64,000 bases of DNA. Origin: Plantactinospora mayteni (GTDB taxonomy: Bacteria; Actinomycetota; Actinomycetes; Mycobacteriales; Micromonosporaceae). The stretch's first letter is position 1. Every line of letters begins with the position of its first letter. The stretch is taken from assembly GCF_016862935.1 (NCBI RefSeq), contig NZ_BONX01000001.1:62001-126000 (forward strand). The letters are read 5' to 3'. Shown here in pieces: positions 16,212 through 26,326 of the stretch. The notes beneath the pieces are model-generated. The model saw only the letters and a program-made list of their open reading frames with translations. It had not been told where the DNA came from and searched no databases. The translations under genes and the position numbers were made by a program.

Positions 16212-16784
16212 GGTTACCTCCTCGGGAACCACGCTCGCCTCAAGCGCGGTCGATTCGTCGCAGGTGGTGGTCGCCGCTTGGGCCGACGCGGAGCTTGCTC
16301 ACTCCGCGCCGGCCCTCCCAGGTCACGGCGGCAGCGGACATGTCGGCGTCGATGACGCTGCCGGCCATGCCTGGAGACCGTGCTCCGGCCCTGCCCGGGT
16401 GCAGACCGGCCAACAGACGGGGTTGCTGTTATCGCTAACACTTTCAGATCCCCTGGTCCCGTGCACCGAGGCCCGGGGGACAGGAGAGCGCTCACATCGA
16501 TGAATGAAGATTGCCAGATTGTTTCGCATTCTTCAAGAGGTACCCGGGCGGCCTACCCGGAATCCGACGATCGCGCAGTTCGCGTCAGGTGCGGACTATT
16601 GACGAGCACGGTAGATAACAGTTTTTCGACCACGGTGTTCAAATGATGAAAGCGTAAAACACCACAACTTCTTGTTATGAGAACCGGTGACAGCCGGAGG
16701 CCGACATCGATGGGCCGGAGTTCGCGGCCCGCGGCAGCGCCGCTACCCATCCCTGAGCGCCCGGCGTCTACACCGCCGCCACGA
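16212..16784. other. Intergenic region without a convincing gene
   Basis: About 570 bp between two - strand genes. It holds the GH43 promoter region with a LacI-type operator. A more AT-rich stretch at about 16590-16680 contains a weak inverted repeat (GGTGTT, then AACACC) that could help end the operon at 16785. Short open frames here have no ribosome site or family look. Confidence 0.6.
16427..16440. promoter_or_regulatory. LacI-family-type operator upstream of the GH43 gene
   Basis: TGTTATCGCTAACA is a near-perfect palindrome around a central CG, matching 12 of 14 positions. This is the form typical of LacI/GalR-family operators in actinomycetes. It lies upstream of the secreted GH43 gene on the - strand. 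The cognate repressor is not in this window. Confidence 0.65.
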
Positions 16785-17753
16785 TCACGCCAGCCCCTCT
16801 CCGGCGACGGGCAGCGCCACCGGTGTCACCAGCGTGCCGTCCGCGCGGAACTGCGCCACGTTCGCCAGTACCACGTCGGCCATCGCCCGCCGGGTCTCGG
16901 CGGTGCCGCTGGCCAGGTGCGGGGTCAGCACCACCCGGTCCAACGCGCGTAGCTCGGCCGGGACGTGCGGCTCGTCCGCGAACGCGTCCAGCCCCGCGCC
17001 GCCGAGCCGACCCTCCAGCAGGGCGGCGACCAGCGCCGGCTCGTCCACCACCGAGCCGCGGGCGACGTTCACCAGGACGCCGTCCGAGCCCAGCGCGGCG
17101 ATCACCTCGGCAGAGACCAGGTGATGCGTCTGCGGGCCGCCGGACACCGCCACCACCAGCACGTCCACGTCGGCAGCCAGCTCGACCGGTGTGCTCAGGT
17201 AGCGGTAGGGCACGTCCCGGGGCCGCCGGTTGTGGTAGGAGATCACACAGTCGAAGCCCGCCAGCCGCCGGGCGATCGCCATCCCGATCCGGCCCAGGCC
17301 GAGGATCCCCACCCGGGCCCCGCTCACCTTCCGCGTCAGCGGATAGTTGCCACGCGCCGCCCAGTCGCCCCGGCGCACGTACCGGTCGGCGGCGCTCAGC
17401 CCGCGCATCACGTCGATGATCAACCCGATCGCGGTGTCCGCCACGCAGTCGTCGAGCACGTCCGGGGTGTTCGACACCGCGATGCCCCGGCGGGCGGCCT
17501 CGGCCACGTCGGTGGTGTCGTATCCGGCGCCGAAGTTGACGATCGCGCGCAACGCGGGCAGTCGCCGCATCAGGTCGGCGTCCACGCCGAACCGGCCGGA
17601 GGTGACCGCGACCTCGACCCGGGCGCCGGGGCCGTCGAGAAAGGAGTCCGGCGGGTCCGGCAGCCGCCGCGCGGCGTGGAGTTCGCGCAGGTCGGCCTCT
17701 AGAAACGGCATCAGCGGGCCGACCTGTAGCACACCGGTGGACTCGGTCGTCAT
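16785..17753 (-). CDS. D-isomer-specific 2-hydroxyacid dehydrogenase
   Basis: 322 residues. The start at 17753 has GGAGG five bases upstream; the frame is open further but the upstream part overlaps the glucarate dehydratase gene. The Rossmann motif GLGRIG lies at about 152-157, and the catalytic set Arg232 (NVARGS), Glu261 (DEPHVP) and His279 (TPHLASGT) is complete. The family reduces or oxidises 2-oxo/2-hydroxy acids such as glyoxylate, hydroxypyruvate or 2-keto sugar acids with NAD(P)H. It is the last gene of the sugar-acid operon, 13 bp after the glucarate dehydratase stop. Substrate unknown; a side product or second acid of the pathway is likely. Confidence 0.9.
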   Translation of the reverse strand: MTTESTGVLQVGPLMPFLEADLRELHAARRLPDPPDSFLDGPGARVEVAVTSGRFGVDADLMRRLPALRAIVNFGAGYDTTDVAEAARRGIAVSNTPDVLDDCVADTAIGLIIDVMRGLSAADRYVRRGDWAARGNYPLTRKVSGARVGILGLGRIGMAIARRLAGFDCVISYHNRRPRDVPYRYLSTPVELAADVDVLVVAVSGGPQTHHLVSAEVIAALGSDGVLVNVARGSVVDEPALVAALLEGRLGGAGLDAFADEPHVPAELRALDRVVLTPHLASGTAETRRAMADVVLANVAQFRADGTLVTPVALPVAGEGLA

Positions 17754-17766
17754 GCGTACCTCCGGA

Positions 17767-19095
17767 TCATCGGACCAGGGCGGGTTGTTTCGGGTGGAAG
17801 GACCAGCCGGGCAGTAGGTACTGCATCGCCACCGCGTCGTCCCGGCCGCCGAGCCCCTGGGCACGGTACAGCTCGTGCGCCTCGGCCAGCCGGTCCTCGT
17901 CGAGGTCGACGCCGAGGCCGGGGACGGTGGGCACGTCCAGGTAGCCGTCCCGGATCCGCAGCGGCGCACGGGTGAGGCGCTGGCCGTCCTGCCAGATCCA
18001 GTGCGTGTCGATCGCGGTGATCTCGCCGGGCGCGGACGCCGCCACGTGGGTGAACATCGCCAGCGAGATGTCGAAGTGGTTGTTCGAGTGCGAGCCCCAG
18101 GTCAGCCCCCAGGCGGCGCAGAGCTGGGCGACCCGGACCGACGCCTGCATGCCCCAGAAGTGCGGGTCGGCCAGCGGGATGTCGACCGCCCCGGCCCGGA
18201 TCGCGTGGCCCAACTCGCGCCAGTCGGTGGCAATCATGTTGGTGGCCGTCGGTAGGCCGGTGGCGCGGCGGAACTCGGCCATCGTCTCCCGACCGGAGAA
18301 GCCCCGCTCGGCGCCGCACGGATCCTCGGCGTACGCCACCACGCCGCGCATCGCCCGCCCGTACCGGATCGCGTCGGCGAGTGGCCAGCCGCCGTTGGGG
18401 TCCAGCGTGATCCGGGCGTCCGGGAACCGCGCCTTCAGCGCCGTGACCGTGGCGACCTCCTCCTCCCCCGGCAGCACCCCGCCCTTGAGCTTGAAGTCCG
18501 CGAAGCCGTACCGCTGTCGTGCGGCCTCGGCCAGCGCGACCACCGCCTCCGGGGTGAGCGCCGGCTCGTCGCGCAGCCGGGTCCACGCGTCCGGTCCGTC
18601 CCCGGCCCGATAGGGCAGGTCGGTGGCGGTGCGGTCGCCCACGAAGAACAGATAACCGAGGGTACGCACGCGGTCCCGCTGCCGCCCGTCGCCGAGCAGG
18701 TCGCAGACCGGCACCCCGAGGTACTTGCCGAGCAGGTCGAGCAGCGCGGCCTCCAGGGCGGTCGTCACGTGCACCGTGGTGCGCAGGTCGAACGTCTGCG
18801 GCCCGCGTCCACCCGCGTCCCGGGCCGCGAACCGGGTACGCACCGCGCCGAGCACGCTCAGGTACGCCCCGATCGGCCGGCCCAGCACCAGATCCCGCGA
18901 CTCCTCCAGGGTGCCTACGATCGCCTCGCCGCCGGGCACCTCGCCGACGCCGATACTGCCGTCGGAGGCGGAGAGCACCACGACCGTCCGGGTGAAGTAC
19001 GGCCCGTGCGCGCCACTCAGGTTCAGCAGCATGCTGTCCTGCCCGGCGACCGGCACCACCCGCATCCCGGTGACCCGTGGCGGCTCAGCGGCCAT
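17767..19095 (-). CDS. gudD: Glucarate dehydratase (enolase superfamily)
   Basis: 442 residues, close to the usual 446 of GudD. The catalytic set keeps the Escherichia coli spacing with a constant shift of three: KLK (Lys202, Lys204), Asp232 and Glu257 as metal ligands, Asn286, Asp310 and His336. This is the glucarate dehydratase arrangement of the mandelate racemase group. It abstracts a proton and eliminates water from D-glucarate (or L-idarate) to give 5-dehydro-4-deoxy-D-glucarate. It overlaps the aldehyde dehydrogenase gene by 11 bp, and the product is the substrate of the dehydratase two genes upstream. Confidence 0.93.
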   Translation of the reverse strand: MAAEPPRVTGMRVVPVAGQDSMLLNLSGAHGPYFTRTVVVLSASDGSIGVGEVPGGEAIVGTLEESRDLVLGRPIGAYLSVLGAVRTRFAARDAGGRGPQTFDLRTTVHVTTALEAALLDLLGKYLGVPVCDLLGDGRQRDRVRTLGYLFFVGDRTATDLPYRAGDGPDAWTRLRDEPALTPEAVVALAEAARQRYGFADFKLKGGVLPGEEEVATVTALKARFPDARITLDPNGGWPLADAIRYGRAMRGVVAYAEDPCGAERGFSGRETMAEFRRATGLPTATNMIATDWRELGHAIRAGAVDIPLADPHFWGMQASVRVAQLCAAWGLTWGSHSNNHFDISLAMFTHVAASAPGEITAIDTHWIWQDGQRLTRAPLRIRDGYLDVPTVPGLGVDLDEDRLAEAHELYRAQGLGGRDDAVAMQYLLPGWSFHPKQPALVR

Positions 19096-20674
19096 CGACC
19101 CTCCTCGGCAGGCCGAGCGGATTCGCGTCGGCGAGCCCGGCCGGCAGCAGCCCGGCGGGCAGGTTCTGGTACGCCACCGGCCGCAGGAACCGCTCGATCG
19201 CGACGGTGCCGACCGAGGTCGTACGCGCGTCCGAAGTCGCCGGGAACGGCCCGCCGTGCACCATCGCGTGCCCGACCTCGACGCCGGTCGGCCAGCCGTT
19301 CACGATGATCCGCCCGGCCTTGCGCTCTAGTAGCGGCAGCAACGCACGAGCCGTGTCCAGATCCGCATCGTCGGCGTGCAGCGTCAGGGTGAGCTGGCCC
19401 TCCAGGCCCGCCACCGTGTCCCGCAACTCGGCCGCCGAGTTCACCGTGACGATCAGCGAGCTGGCCCCGAACACCTCCTCCCGCAGGGCCGGGTTGTGCC
19501 CGAGCGCGGTGTTCGTGGTCCGGAAGAGGTGGGCCTGCCCCGGCGCGGCGATCCCGTCGCCCGGCTCGCCGATGGCGGTGGTCTGCACGCCGTCCGCGGT
19601 CCGCAGCCGGTCGACGCCCTCGGTGAACGCCTGCTGGATGCCGGCCGAGAGCATCGGCGCGGCCGGGACCGTACGCAGCGCCTCGGCGGCTGCCTCGACG
19701 AACTCCTGCACGCCCGGCCCGTTCACCGCGAAGACCAGGCCCGGGCTGGTGCACAACTGGCCCTGGCCGACGGTCATCGAGGCGACCAGCTCGCGGCCGA
19801 TCTCGGCGCCCCGGCGGCGCAGCGCCGCGGGCAGCACGATCACCGGGTTGACGCTGGACATCTCGGCGTACACCGGGATCGGCTCGGGCCGGGCCTGGGC
19901 GGCGGCGACCAGCGCGAGACCGCCGCCGCGCGAGCCGGTGAAGCCGACCGCCCTGATCCGCGGGTCGGTGACCAGTGCGATGCCCACCTCGCGGCCGGCG
20001 CCGAAGAGGAGGGAGAAGACCCCTTCGGGCAGGCCGTGGTCGGCGACCGTGCGCTGGATCACCCGGCCGACCAGCTCGGAGGTGCCCGGGTGCGAGCTGT
20101 GCGCCTTCACGATCACCGGGGCGCCGGCCGCCAGCGCGGACGCGGTGTCACCGCCGGCCACCGAGAAGGCGAGCGGGAAGTTGCTGGCCGAGAAGACCGC
20201 GACCGGGCCGAGCGGGACGAGCCGGCGGCGGATGTCGGGGCGGGGCAGCGGTGTGCGCTGCGGCAGCGCCGGGTCGATGCGCGCGCCCAGCCAGCCGCCG
20301 TCGCGTACCACGTCCGCGAACAGCCGAAGCTGGTTGGTGGTGCGGGCCAGTTCGCCGGTGACCCGGGCGGCCGGGATGCCGGTCTCGGCGGTGACCCGGG
20401 CGATCAGCTCGGCGCCGAGCGCGTCGAGGCCGTCCGCGATGGCGGTCAGGAAACCGGCCCGGACCGTGGGTGTGGTCTCCCGGTACGTGTCGAAGGCGGC
20501 CTCGGCCAGCTCGGCGGCCCGCCGTACGTCCTCGGGACCGCCCAGGCCGTACGACGGTTCCAGGTTCCGCCCGGTACGCGGGTCGACGGCGGCGATCTCG
20601 CCGTGCGTGCCACGGTAGGCGCCGGCACCGACGAGCAGGTCGCCGGTGAGGCCGGTGGTGGCGGTCGGGGACAT
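19085..20674 (-). CDS. 2-oxoglutarate semialdehyde dehydrogenase (NADP-type aldehyde dehydrogenase)
   Basis: 529 residues, the longer type III ketoglutarate semialdehyde dehydrogenase length. The fold motifs are complete: Asn165 in [15 protein letters not shown] cofactor loop, general base Glu271 (YAEMSS) and nucleophile Cys308 ([10 protein letters not shown]). The missing C-terminal PxxWxF-type loop of classical ALDH and the QLCTSPG motif fit the KGSADH subfamily. It oxidises 2,5-dioxopentanoate to 2-oxoglutarate, the last step of oxidative glucarate, galactarate and arabinonate breakdown. Its ATG lies two bases after the stop of the upstream dehydratase gene. Confidence 0.92.
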   Translation of the reverse strand: MSPTATTGLTGDLLVGAGAYRGTHGEIAAVDPRTGRNLEPSYGLGGPEDVRRAAELAEAAFDTYRETTPTVRAGFLTAIADGLDALGAELIARVTAETGIPAARVTGELARTTNQLRLFADVVRDGGWLGARIDPALPQRTPLPRPDIRRRLVPLGPVAVFSASNFPLAFSVAGGDTASALAAGAPVIVKAHSSHPGTSELVGRVIQRTVADHGLPEGVFSLLFGAGREVGIALVTDPRIRAVGFTGSRGGGLALVAAAQARPEPIPVYAEMSSVNPVIVLPAALRRRGAEIGRELVASMTVGQGQLCTSPGLVFAVNGPGVQEFVEAAAEALRTVPAAPMLSAGIQQAFTEGVDRLRTADGVQTTAIGEPGDGIAAPGQAHLFRTTNTALGHNPALREEVFGASSLIVTVNSAAELRDTVAGLEGQLTLTLHADDADLDTARALLPLLERKAGRIIVNGWPTGVEVGHAMVHGGPFPATSDARTTSVGTVAIERFLRPVAYQNLPAGLLPAGLADANPLGLPRRVDGR

Positions 20675-20676
20675 GC

Positions 20677-21609
20677 TCAGCCCACCCGTTCGATCGAGTT
20701 CGTGGCCGCGATCAGGTCGGTCAGCTCGGCCAGTTCCGCCGGAGTCAGGTCGGACAGCGGCGGGCGGACCGGACCGGCACTGCGCCCGACCGCGGTCATG
20801 CCGGCCTTGACGATCGACACGGCGTATCCGCTGCGCCGGTTGCGGATGTTCAGGTACGGGAGGACGAAGTCGCGGATCCGGGCGTACACGTCGTCACGGT
20901 CGCGCTTGACCACCGAGGTGTAGAAGTCGCTGGCCCATTGCGGCGCGAAGTTGAAGATCGCCGAGGAGTAGGTGGTGGCGCCGAGTTCGAGGTAGGGCAG
21001 CGCGTAGGTCTCTGCGGTCGGCAGGCCGCCGACGTAGACCAGCCGAGGGCCGAGCACCGCGTAGAGGTGGGCCAGCACGTCGACGTCACCGATGCCGTCC
21101 TTGAAGCCGATCAGGTTCGGCAGTTCCTCGGCCAGCTCGACGAAGGTCTGCGGGCTGAACCGGGCGTTCGCCCGGTGGTAGACGATCACGCCCAGCGAGG
21201 TGGCGCGGCAGACCGCGCGAACGTGTTCCTTGAGCCCTCCCTGGTCCAGTTCCGTCAGGTACGGCGGCAGCAGGAAGATGCCGTCCGCGCCCGCCCGCTC
21301 GCCGTCGCGGGCCATCTCCACCGCGAGCGAGGTGCCGTACCCGGCCGGGGCGATCACCGGTACGCCTGGCTTGGCCTCGGCCACGGCGGCGCGTACGACC
21401 TGCGCGACCTCGGCCGGGGTGTGACAGAAGAACTCGCCGGTGCCACCGGCCGCGAACACCCCGCGGGCGTCGTACGTCGCCAGCCACCGCAGGTGCGAAC
21501 GGAACGCGGGCTCGTCGAAGGTCAGCTCCGGGGTCATGTGCGTGACCGGGAAGCAGAGCAGCCCGGAACCCAGCGTGTCGCGCAGCCGAGCGGGCGAGAA
21601 CGTCGTCAT
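20677..21609 (-). CDS. kdgD: 5-dehydro-4-deoxyglucarate dehydratase
   Basis: 310 residues, the usual KdgD length, in the DapA/N-acetylneuraminate lyase superfamily. Schiff-base Lys170 lies in [10 protein letters not shown], and Tyr144 in VIVYHRANA. The enzyme dehydrates and decarboxylates 5-dehydro-4-deoxy-D-glucarate to 2,5-dioxopentanoate. The true start is at 21609; the frame runs open far upstream over the LysR gene but reads as shadow there. First gene of the operon kdgD - aldehyde dehydrogenase - gudD - hydroxyacid dehydrogenase, divergent from LysR with a 114-bp shared promoter region. Confidence 0.93.
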   Translation of the reverse strand: MTTFSPARLRDTLGSGLLCFPVTHMTPELTFDEPAFRSHLRWLATYDARGVFAAGGTGEFFCHTPAEVAQVVRAAVAEAKPGVPVIAPAGYGTSLAVEMARDGERAGADGIFLLPPYLTELDQGGLKEHVRAVCRATSLGVIVYHRANARFSPQTFVELAEELPNLIGFKDGIGDVDVLAHLYAVLGPRLVYVGGLPTAETYALPYLELGATTYSSAIFNFAPQWASDFYTSVVKRDRDDVYARIRDFVLPYLNIRNRRSGYAVSIVKAGMTAVGRSAGPVRPPLSDLTPAELAELTDLIAATNSIERVG

Positions 21610-21683
21610 GAGGGCTCCAGATTCGAGGCAATTGGTACGACGACGGTAGGTGGCCACCGTGATACCTGTCCAAGACACATGAA

Positions 21684-21697
21684 GCATGGTTTGATGC
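21684..21697. promoter_or_regulatory. Candidate LysR operator between kdgD and the LysR gene
   Basis: GCAT-N6-ATGC inverted repeat in the 114-bp divergent promoter region. It is flanked by further ATG/CAT half-sites (CATGAAGCATGG, ATGCTCAGACTGCAT). LysR proteins often bind such sites and control both their own gene and the divergent operon. Confidence 0.45.
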
Positions 21698-21723
21698 TCA
21701 GACTGCATAACGCGGGAGGAACG

Positions 21724-22641
21724 ATGTTCAGTCTGGATCAGCTCCGGGGATTCGTCGCGGTGGCCGAGGAGCGCAACTTCGGCCGGGCCGCCGACCGGCT
21801 GCGGATGACCCAACCGCCACTCAGTCGCCAGGTGCAGAAGCTGGAGCGGGCGGTCGGGGTGGATCTGCTGATCCGCACGTCGCGCTCGGTCGAGCTGACC
21901 CCGGCCGGCCGGGTCTTCCTGGACGAGGCCCGACGCCTGCTCAGCCTGGCCGCGGCGGCACCGCTGCTGGCCCAGCGGGCGGCGCACGGCTCGCGCGGCG
22001 TCCTGCGGGTCGGCTTCACCGCGACCGCCGCGCTCAGTGTGCTCGGCGAGTGGGTGAAGTTCCTGGACGACCAGCTTCCCGAGGTGCACCGGGTGCTCCG
22101 CGAGATGGTCACCGGCAGGCAGATCGAGGCGCTGCTGGCCGAGGAGATCGACATCGGCCTGATCCGGGGTGCGCCGGACGGGGCGGCGCTGGCGCAGATG
22201 CTGGTGCACACCGAGTCGTTGCTGCTCGCGGTGCCCCGCGGGCACCCGCTGACCCGGCTGGGCCGGGCCCCGGGGCTGGCCGATATCGGCGGGTCGAGCG
22301 TGGTGACCTACTCGCCGGTGGAGGCCCGCTACTTCCACGACCTGGTCGTCTCCACCTTCCGGTCGGCCGGCGTGCAGCCGGCGTACGCCCAGCACGTGAC
22401 CCAGGTGAACAGCGTGCTCGCCCTGGTGGACGCGGGTCTCGGGGTCGCGCTGGTGCCCGCCTCCGCGTCCGTGATCACCCTTCGCAACCTGCGGTTCCTG
22501 CCGGTCGCGGAGATCCCGGACGACTGTGTCGAGGTGTACGCGGCCTGGCGTCCGGACAACGACAGCCCGATCCTCGCGGTGTTGCTCGAGCATGTCCGGT
22601 CCACCGCGCGGATGTTTCAACAGAGTTACCCGGGACCTTGA
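21724..22641 (+). CDS. LysR-family regulator of the glucarate operon (inferred)
   Basis: 305 residues. An N-terminal winged helix-turn-helix is clear ([32 protein letters not shown]), followed by the two-lobed periplasmic-binding-protein-like ligand domain. The ATG at 21724 has GGAGGA a few bases upstream. It is divergently transcribed from kdgD and directly upstream of the ABC importer genes, so it probably senses a sugar acid and controls both sides; this is inference from position. Confidence 0.9.
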   Translation: MFSLDQLRGFVAVAEERNFGRAADRLRMTQPPLSRQVQKLERAVGVDLLIRTSRSVELTPAGRVFLDEARRLLSLAAAAPLLAQRAAHGSRGVLRVGFTATAALSVLGEWVKFLDDQLPEVHRVLREMVTGRQIEALLAEEIDIGLIRGAPDGAALAQMLVHTESLLLAVPRGHPLTRLGRAPGLADIGGSSVVTYSPVEARYFHDLVVSTFRSAGVQPAYAQHVTQVNSVLALVDAGLGVALVPASASVITLRNLRFLPVAEIPDDCVEVYAAWRPDNDSPILAVLLEHVRSTARMFQQSYPGP

Positions 22642-22728
22642 CGACGGTGTGTGGCCGAAATTACGGTGTCGTTCACGAACGCAGATACCGTCTACATATA
22701 CAGACACAGTCTGAGAGGCCAGCGGATC

Positions 22729-24306
22729 ATGACCCTTTCCCCCCACGGTCTACGGGCCCGGAACGCCCGCGCCGCCGCGTTGGTCGCCGCCGCCGCAGCG
22801 ATGTCGCTGGCCGCCACCGGATGCTCGGTCGCCAACTCCGACGCCGGCGACCCGGCCGGCGGCGGCAACACGTTGCGTGTCGTCCTGCCGCAGGAGCCGC
22901 CGACCCTGGAGCCCTGCGAGGCGTCGCTGACGGCCACCGGCGTCGTGGTCCGGTCCAACATCACCGAGCCGCTGCTGGAGCGGAACCCGACCACCGGCAC
23001 GCTGGAGCCCAGGCTCGCCACCGAATGGACCCAGACCCAGCCGACGCTCTGGACCTTCAAACTGCGCAGCGGTGTGAAGTTCTCCGACGGCAGCGACTTC
23101 ACCAGCGAGGACGCGGTCGCCGCGATCGAGCGCAGCGCGAACAACACGAAGCTGGCCTGCAACGTCCAGGGCTACGTGTTCGGCGAGAGTGGCAAGCTCA
23201 CGCTCGCCGCACCGGACGCCTCCACGGTCACCGTGCAGACCGGGCAGCCGGACCCGTTGCTGCCGCTGCGCGTCTCGTTCGTGGAGATGACCAAGTCCGA
23301 CACCAGCACCACCGAGAAGGTCCGCGAGCCGGTGGGCACCGGCCCGTACAAGATCGAGACCTGGGCCGCCGGACAGAAGCTGACCCTCACCAGTTGGGAC
23401 GGCTACTGGGGCGACAAGCCGGCGTACGCGAAGGCCGAGTACCAGTGGCGTGAGGAGGGCACCGTCCGGGCCGCGATGGTGGTCAACGGCGAAGCCGACC
23501 TGGCCACCAACCTGGGCGCGGACGACGGCGCCGGCGACACCGGGGTGCAGTACCCGAACAACGAGACCACCGCACTGCGCTTCACCACCGACCAGGCGCC
23601 GCTCAACGACATCCGGGTGCGCCAGGCCATCGACATGTCGATCGACCGCGACGGCATCGTCAAGTCGCTGTTCGGCGGTATCGGGCGCCCGGCCAGCCAA
23701 CTGATCGGCCCCGGCGTGGTCGGCTACAACGAGTCGCTCACCCCGACCGCGTACGACCTGGCCGGCGCCAAGGCGCTGGTCGACCAGGCCCGCGCGGACG
23801 GGGTCAAGGTCGACACCCCGTTCCGGATCATCGGGCGGACCGCGCAGTTCCCGAAGATCGCCGAGAGCATCGAGCTGATCCAGAGCGCCCTGACCCAGAT
23901 CGGTCTGACTGCCAAGATCGAGATGATGGACACGTCCGCCCAGATGAAGTACCAGCTCCGGCCGTTCCCCGACGACGCCGGGCCGGTGGCACTGATGATC
24001 ATGCACGGCAACCAGGCCGGCGACGCCGCGTTCACGGTGGGGCAGTACTTCGCCACCGACGGCGCGCAGAGCAGCAGCGGCACCCCGCAACTGGACCAGC
24101 AGATCAAGGCGGCCGGCACCCAGACCGGAGACGCCCGGAAGCAGGCGTACGCCGGCGTCTTCGCCAGTGAGAACAAGGACGTCCGCGGCTTCGCCTTCCT
24201 CGCCAACATGGGGGCGGTGCTCGGCCTGGCCGAGAACGTCTCCTACGCCCCCGACGCGGCCACCGGCGACGAGTTGCGGCTGGCCGACGTGAAGCCGAAG
24301 AGCTGA
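22729..24306 (+). CDS. ABC transporter substrate-binding lipoprotein (SBP family 5)
   Basis: 525 residues from the ATG at 22729. The N-terminus has charged residues, a hydrophobic stretch ([16 protein letters not shown]) and a lipobox-like ATG-Cys, so it is probably a membrane-anchored lipoprotein. The body is family 5 (oligopeptide/nickel type): [29 protein letters not shown] and [14 protein letters not shown]. It would capture the solute for the following permeases and ATPases. Beside sugar-acid catabolic genes the ligand may be a sugar acid or an oligo-uronide and not a peptide. Confidence 0.9.
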   Translation: MTLSPHGLRARNARAAALVAAAAAMSLAATGCSVANSDAGDPAGGGNTLRVVLPQEPPTLEPCEASLTATGVVVRSNITEPLLERNPTTGTLEPRLATEWTQTQPTLWTFKLRSGVKFSDGSDFTSEDAVAAIERSANNTKLACNVQGYVFGESGKLTLAAPDASTVTVQTGQPDPLLPLRVSFVEMTKSDTSTTEKVREPVGTGPYKIETWAAGQKLTLTSWDGYWGDKPAYAKAEYQWREEGTVRAAMVVNGEADLATNLGADDGAGDTGVQYPNNETTALRFTTDQAPLNDIRVRQAIDMSIDRDGIVKSLFGGIGRPASQLIGPGVVGYNESLTPTAYDLAGAKALVDQARADGVKVDTPFRIIGRTAQFPKIAESIELIQSALTQIGLTAKIEMMDTSAQMKYQLRPFPDDAGPVALMIMHGNQAGDAAFTVGQYFATDGAQSSSGTPQLDQQIKAAGTQTGDARKQAYAGVFASENKDVRGFAFLANMGAVLGLAENVSYAPDAATGDELRLADVKPKS

Positions 24307-24325
24307 CCGCAGATCGGACCCGGAA

Positions 24326-25261
24326 ATGCTGACCTTCCTGCGACGACGGGTGCTGACCAGCCTGCTGCCCCTGCTGGCCGTCGTACTGGGCGTGTTCGTG
24401 CTCGCCCGACTCACCGGCAACCCGACCGCGCTGTATCTGCCGGAGAATGCGACAGCCCAGGCGCGGGAGCAGTTCAGCGCGGCCAACGGGTTCGACAAGC
24501 CGATCTGGTCGCAGTTGCTCGACTACCTCTCCGGGGTGGTACGGCTGGACTTCGGGACGTCGCTGCGTACCGGCGAATCCGCCGCGGTGATGGCGTTGCG
24601 GGCCTTCCCCGCCACTCTCCAACTGGCCGCCGTCACCATGCTCCTCGCGTGTCTGGTGGGGACGGCGGTGGGGTGCTGGGCGGCGCTGCGGCCCAACGGC
24701 CTGGCCGATCGGGTCTCCAGCCTGCTGTCCATGACCGCGGCCAGCGTGCCGGACTTCTGGCTGGCCATCCTCGGCATCTGGGTGTTCGCCATCATGCTCG
24801 GCGTGCTGCCCACCTCGGGCGTGGACGCCGGCGGGCTGAGCTGGGTACTGCCGATCGCGGTACTCATGCTCCGCCCGGCCGGCGTGCTCACCCAGGTGGT
24901 CCGCGGCGCGATGATCTCGGCGCTCGGCTCCCCGTACGTGAAGGTGGCCCGCAGCAAGGGCGCCGGGGAGCGCCGGGTGGTCGCCCGGCACGCGCTGAAG
25001 AACGCCGCCCCGCCGGCCCTGACCGTCGCGGGCGACCTCGCGGTTGGGCTGATCAACGGCGCGGTCGTGGTGGAGAGCATCTTCGGCTGGCCGGGCATCG
25101 GAAAGCTGCTGATCGACGCCATCCTCCAGCGCGACTTCGCGGTACTCCAGGCGGCCGTGGCGATCACCGCGATCAGCATCTTCGTGCTCAACATCGCCAT
25201 CGACATCGGGTACGCGCTGCTGGACGCCCGCGTCCGACAGAAGGTAGGTGCGGCGGCATGA
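24326..25261 (+). CDS. ABC transporter permease (DppB-like)
   Basis: 311 residues. An N-terminal membrane helix (LLPLLAVVLGVFVLARLTGNP) and a periplasmic loop (FGTSLRTGE) are followed by five further helices. The EAA-type loop is in GSPYVKVARSKGAGERRVVARHALKNA. It is one half of the membrane channel of the importer. It ends in a four-base ATGA overlap with the second permease. Confidence 0.92.
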   Translation: MLTFLRRRVLTSLLPLLAVVLGVFVLARLTGNPTALYLPENATAQAREQFSAANGFDKPIWSQLLDYLSGVVRLDFGTSLRTGESAAVMALRAFPATLQLAAVTMLLACLVGTAVGCWAALRPNGLADRVSSLLSMTAASVPDFWLAILGIWVFAIMLGVLPTSGVDAGGLSWVLPIAVLMLRPAGVLTQVVRGAMISALGSPYVKVARSKGAGERRVVARHALKNAAPPALTVAGDLAVGLINGAVVVESIFGWPGIGKLLIDAILQRDFAVLQAAVAITAISIFVLNIAIDIGYALLDARVRQKVGAAA

Positions 25262-26223
25262 CCCTGTTGGAGAACCCACCGGAGGCGCCCGCCCCGGAGG
25301 CCCCGGACAGGCCGGCCAGGGCGAACTGGTTCCGGATGCTGCTGGCCGACCCGGCCGCCTTCGTCTCCGCGCTGATCCTGCTGCTGGTCGCGTTCGTCGC
25401 GGTGTTCGGCAGACAGTTGGCCGGCGACAGCGCGATCAAGGGTGACCTGTCGCTGTCCCGGCTGGCGCCGTTCAGCCTGGACCACGGCTGGCAGTACGTG
25501 CTCGGCGGCGACCTGCTCGGCCGCAGCCTGCTCGGCCGGCTCATGGTGGCCACCCAGACCACGATGAGCGTGGTCGTGCCGGTGGTGCTGATCTCGCTGG
25601 TGATCGGCGCCTCGGTCGGCATGTGGGCGGGCTATCACCGCGGCCGGCGGGAGACCGTCGCGATGCGGATCGCCGACGTCATCCTCAGCTTCCCCTCGCT
25701 GCTGATGGCGGTCGTGGTGCTCTACATCTTCTCGCCCAGCATCGCCAGCATCATCGCGATCCTCGCGATCACCCGCATCCCCGTCTATCTGCGTACCGCC
25801 CGGGCCGAGTCCGCCGAGCTACAGACCCGGCTCTTCGTGGACGCGGCCCGCACGTTCGGCACCCCGAGCGGCGCGATCATCCGCCGGCACATCTTCCCGA
25901 TCGTGCTGCCCACCCTGCTCACCGTGGCCACGGTGGACTTCTGCTACGTGATGCTGGCCGAGTCCTCGCTCAGCTTCCTCGGCATCGGGGTCCAGCCGCC
26001 GGACGTGAGCTGGGGTCTGATGGTCGCCCAGGGCCGCGACCAGTTGCGTACCCAGTGGTGGCTGTCGGTGCTGCCCGGCCTGGCCATCGTGATCACCACA
26101 GTGTCGGCGAACCTGCTCGCGTCCTGGGTTCGGATTGCCACCGACCCGGGACAGCGGTGGCGGCTGACCGTGCCCCGCCGGCGGCGCCGGGCCGCCGGAC
26201 CGACCGTGCTGGAGACGACGTGA
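25258..26223 (+). CDS. ABC transporter permease (DppC-like)
   Basis: 321 residues from the ATG that overlaps the upstream stop by four bases; the frame is open further upstream but that part is shadow. It has the DppC layout: N-terminal tail, first helix (FVSALILLLVAFVAVFG), HGWQYVLGGDLLGRSLLGRL periplasmic part and EAA loop (FVDAARTFGTPSGAIIRRHIFP). It pairs with the DppB-like subunit. A 99-bp spacer with coupled mini-ORFs separates it from the first ATPase. Confidence 0.92.
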   Translation: MTLLENPPEAPAPEAPDRPARANWFRMLLADPAAFVSALILLLVAFVAVFGRQLAGDSAIKGDLSLSRLAPFSLDHGWQYVLGGDLLGRSLLGRLMVATQTTMSVVVPVVLISLVIGASVGMWAGYHRGRRETVAMRIADVILSFPSLLMAVVVLYIFSPSIASIIAILAITRIPVYLRTARAESAELQTRLFVDAARTFGTPSGAIIRRHIFPIVLPTLLTVATVDFCYVMLAESSLSFLGIGVQPPDVSWGLMVAQGRDQLRTQWWLSVLPGLAIVITTVSANLLASWVRIATDPGQRWRLTVPRRRRRAAGPTVLETT

Positions 26224-26326
26224 CCGAGCACAGCGAGGAGCGGCCATGACTGAGCGCAGTGAGGGCATCGGTCGGCCCAGTCGGCAAGGTCATGGGGGCG
26301 ACGAGCGGAGCGAGGAGCGGTTATGA
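26220..26326 (+). repeat. Spacer with duplicated GAGCGxAGCGAGGAGCGG motif and two coupled mini-ORFs
   Basis: The motif occurs at about 26226-26243 and 26300-26317, each placed as the ribosome site for the ATGAC start that follows. Two tiny frames bridge the spacer. GTG 26220 overlaps the dppC-like stop and encodes 9 residues to 26249. ATG 26246 encodes 26 residues (MTERSEGIGRPSRQG...) and ends in a TGA overlapping the ATG of the next gene. Such GAGCG repeats are, from memory, frequent in some actinomycete genomes. Translational coupling through the spacer is the likely effect. Confidence 0.6.

Noticed and set aside
16590-16690. AT-richer stretch with weak inverted repeats as a possible small RNA or mobile end
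   Set aside because: No conserved RNA fold, promoter pair or terminal repeat could be recognised.
20677-22746. 689-codon - strand frame reading through the LysR gene into kdgD
   Set aside because: Only the part up to 21609 has KdgD motifs; the rest is the antisense of LysR.
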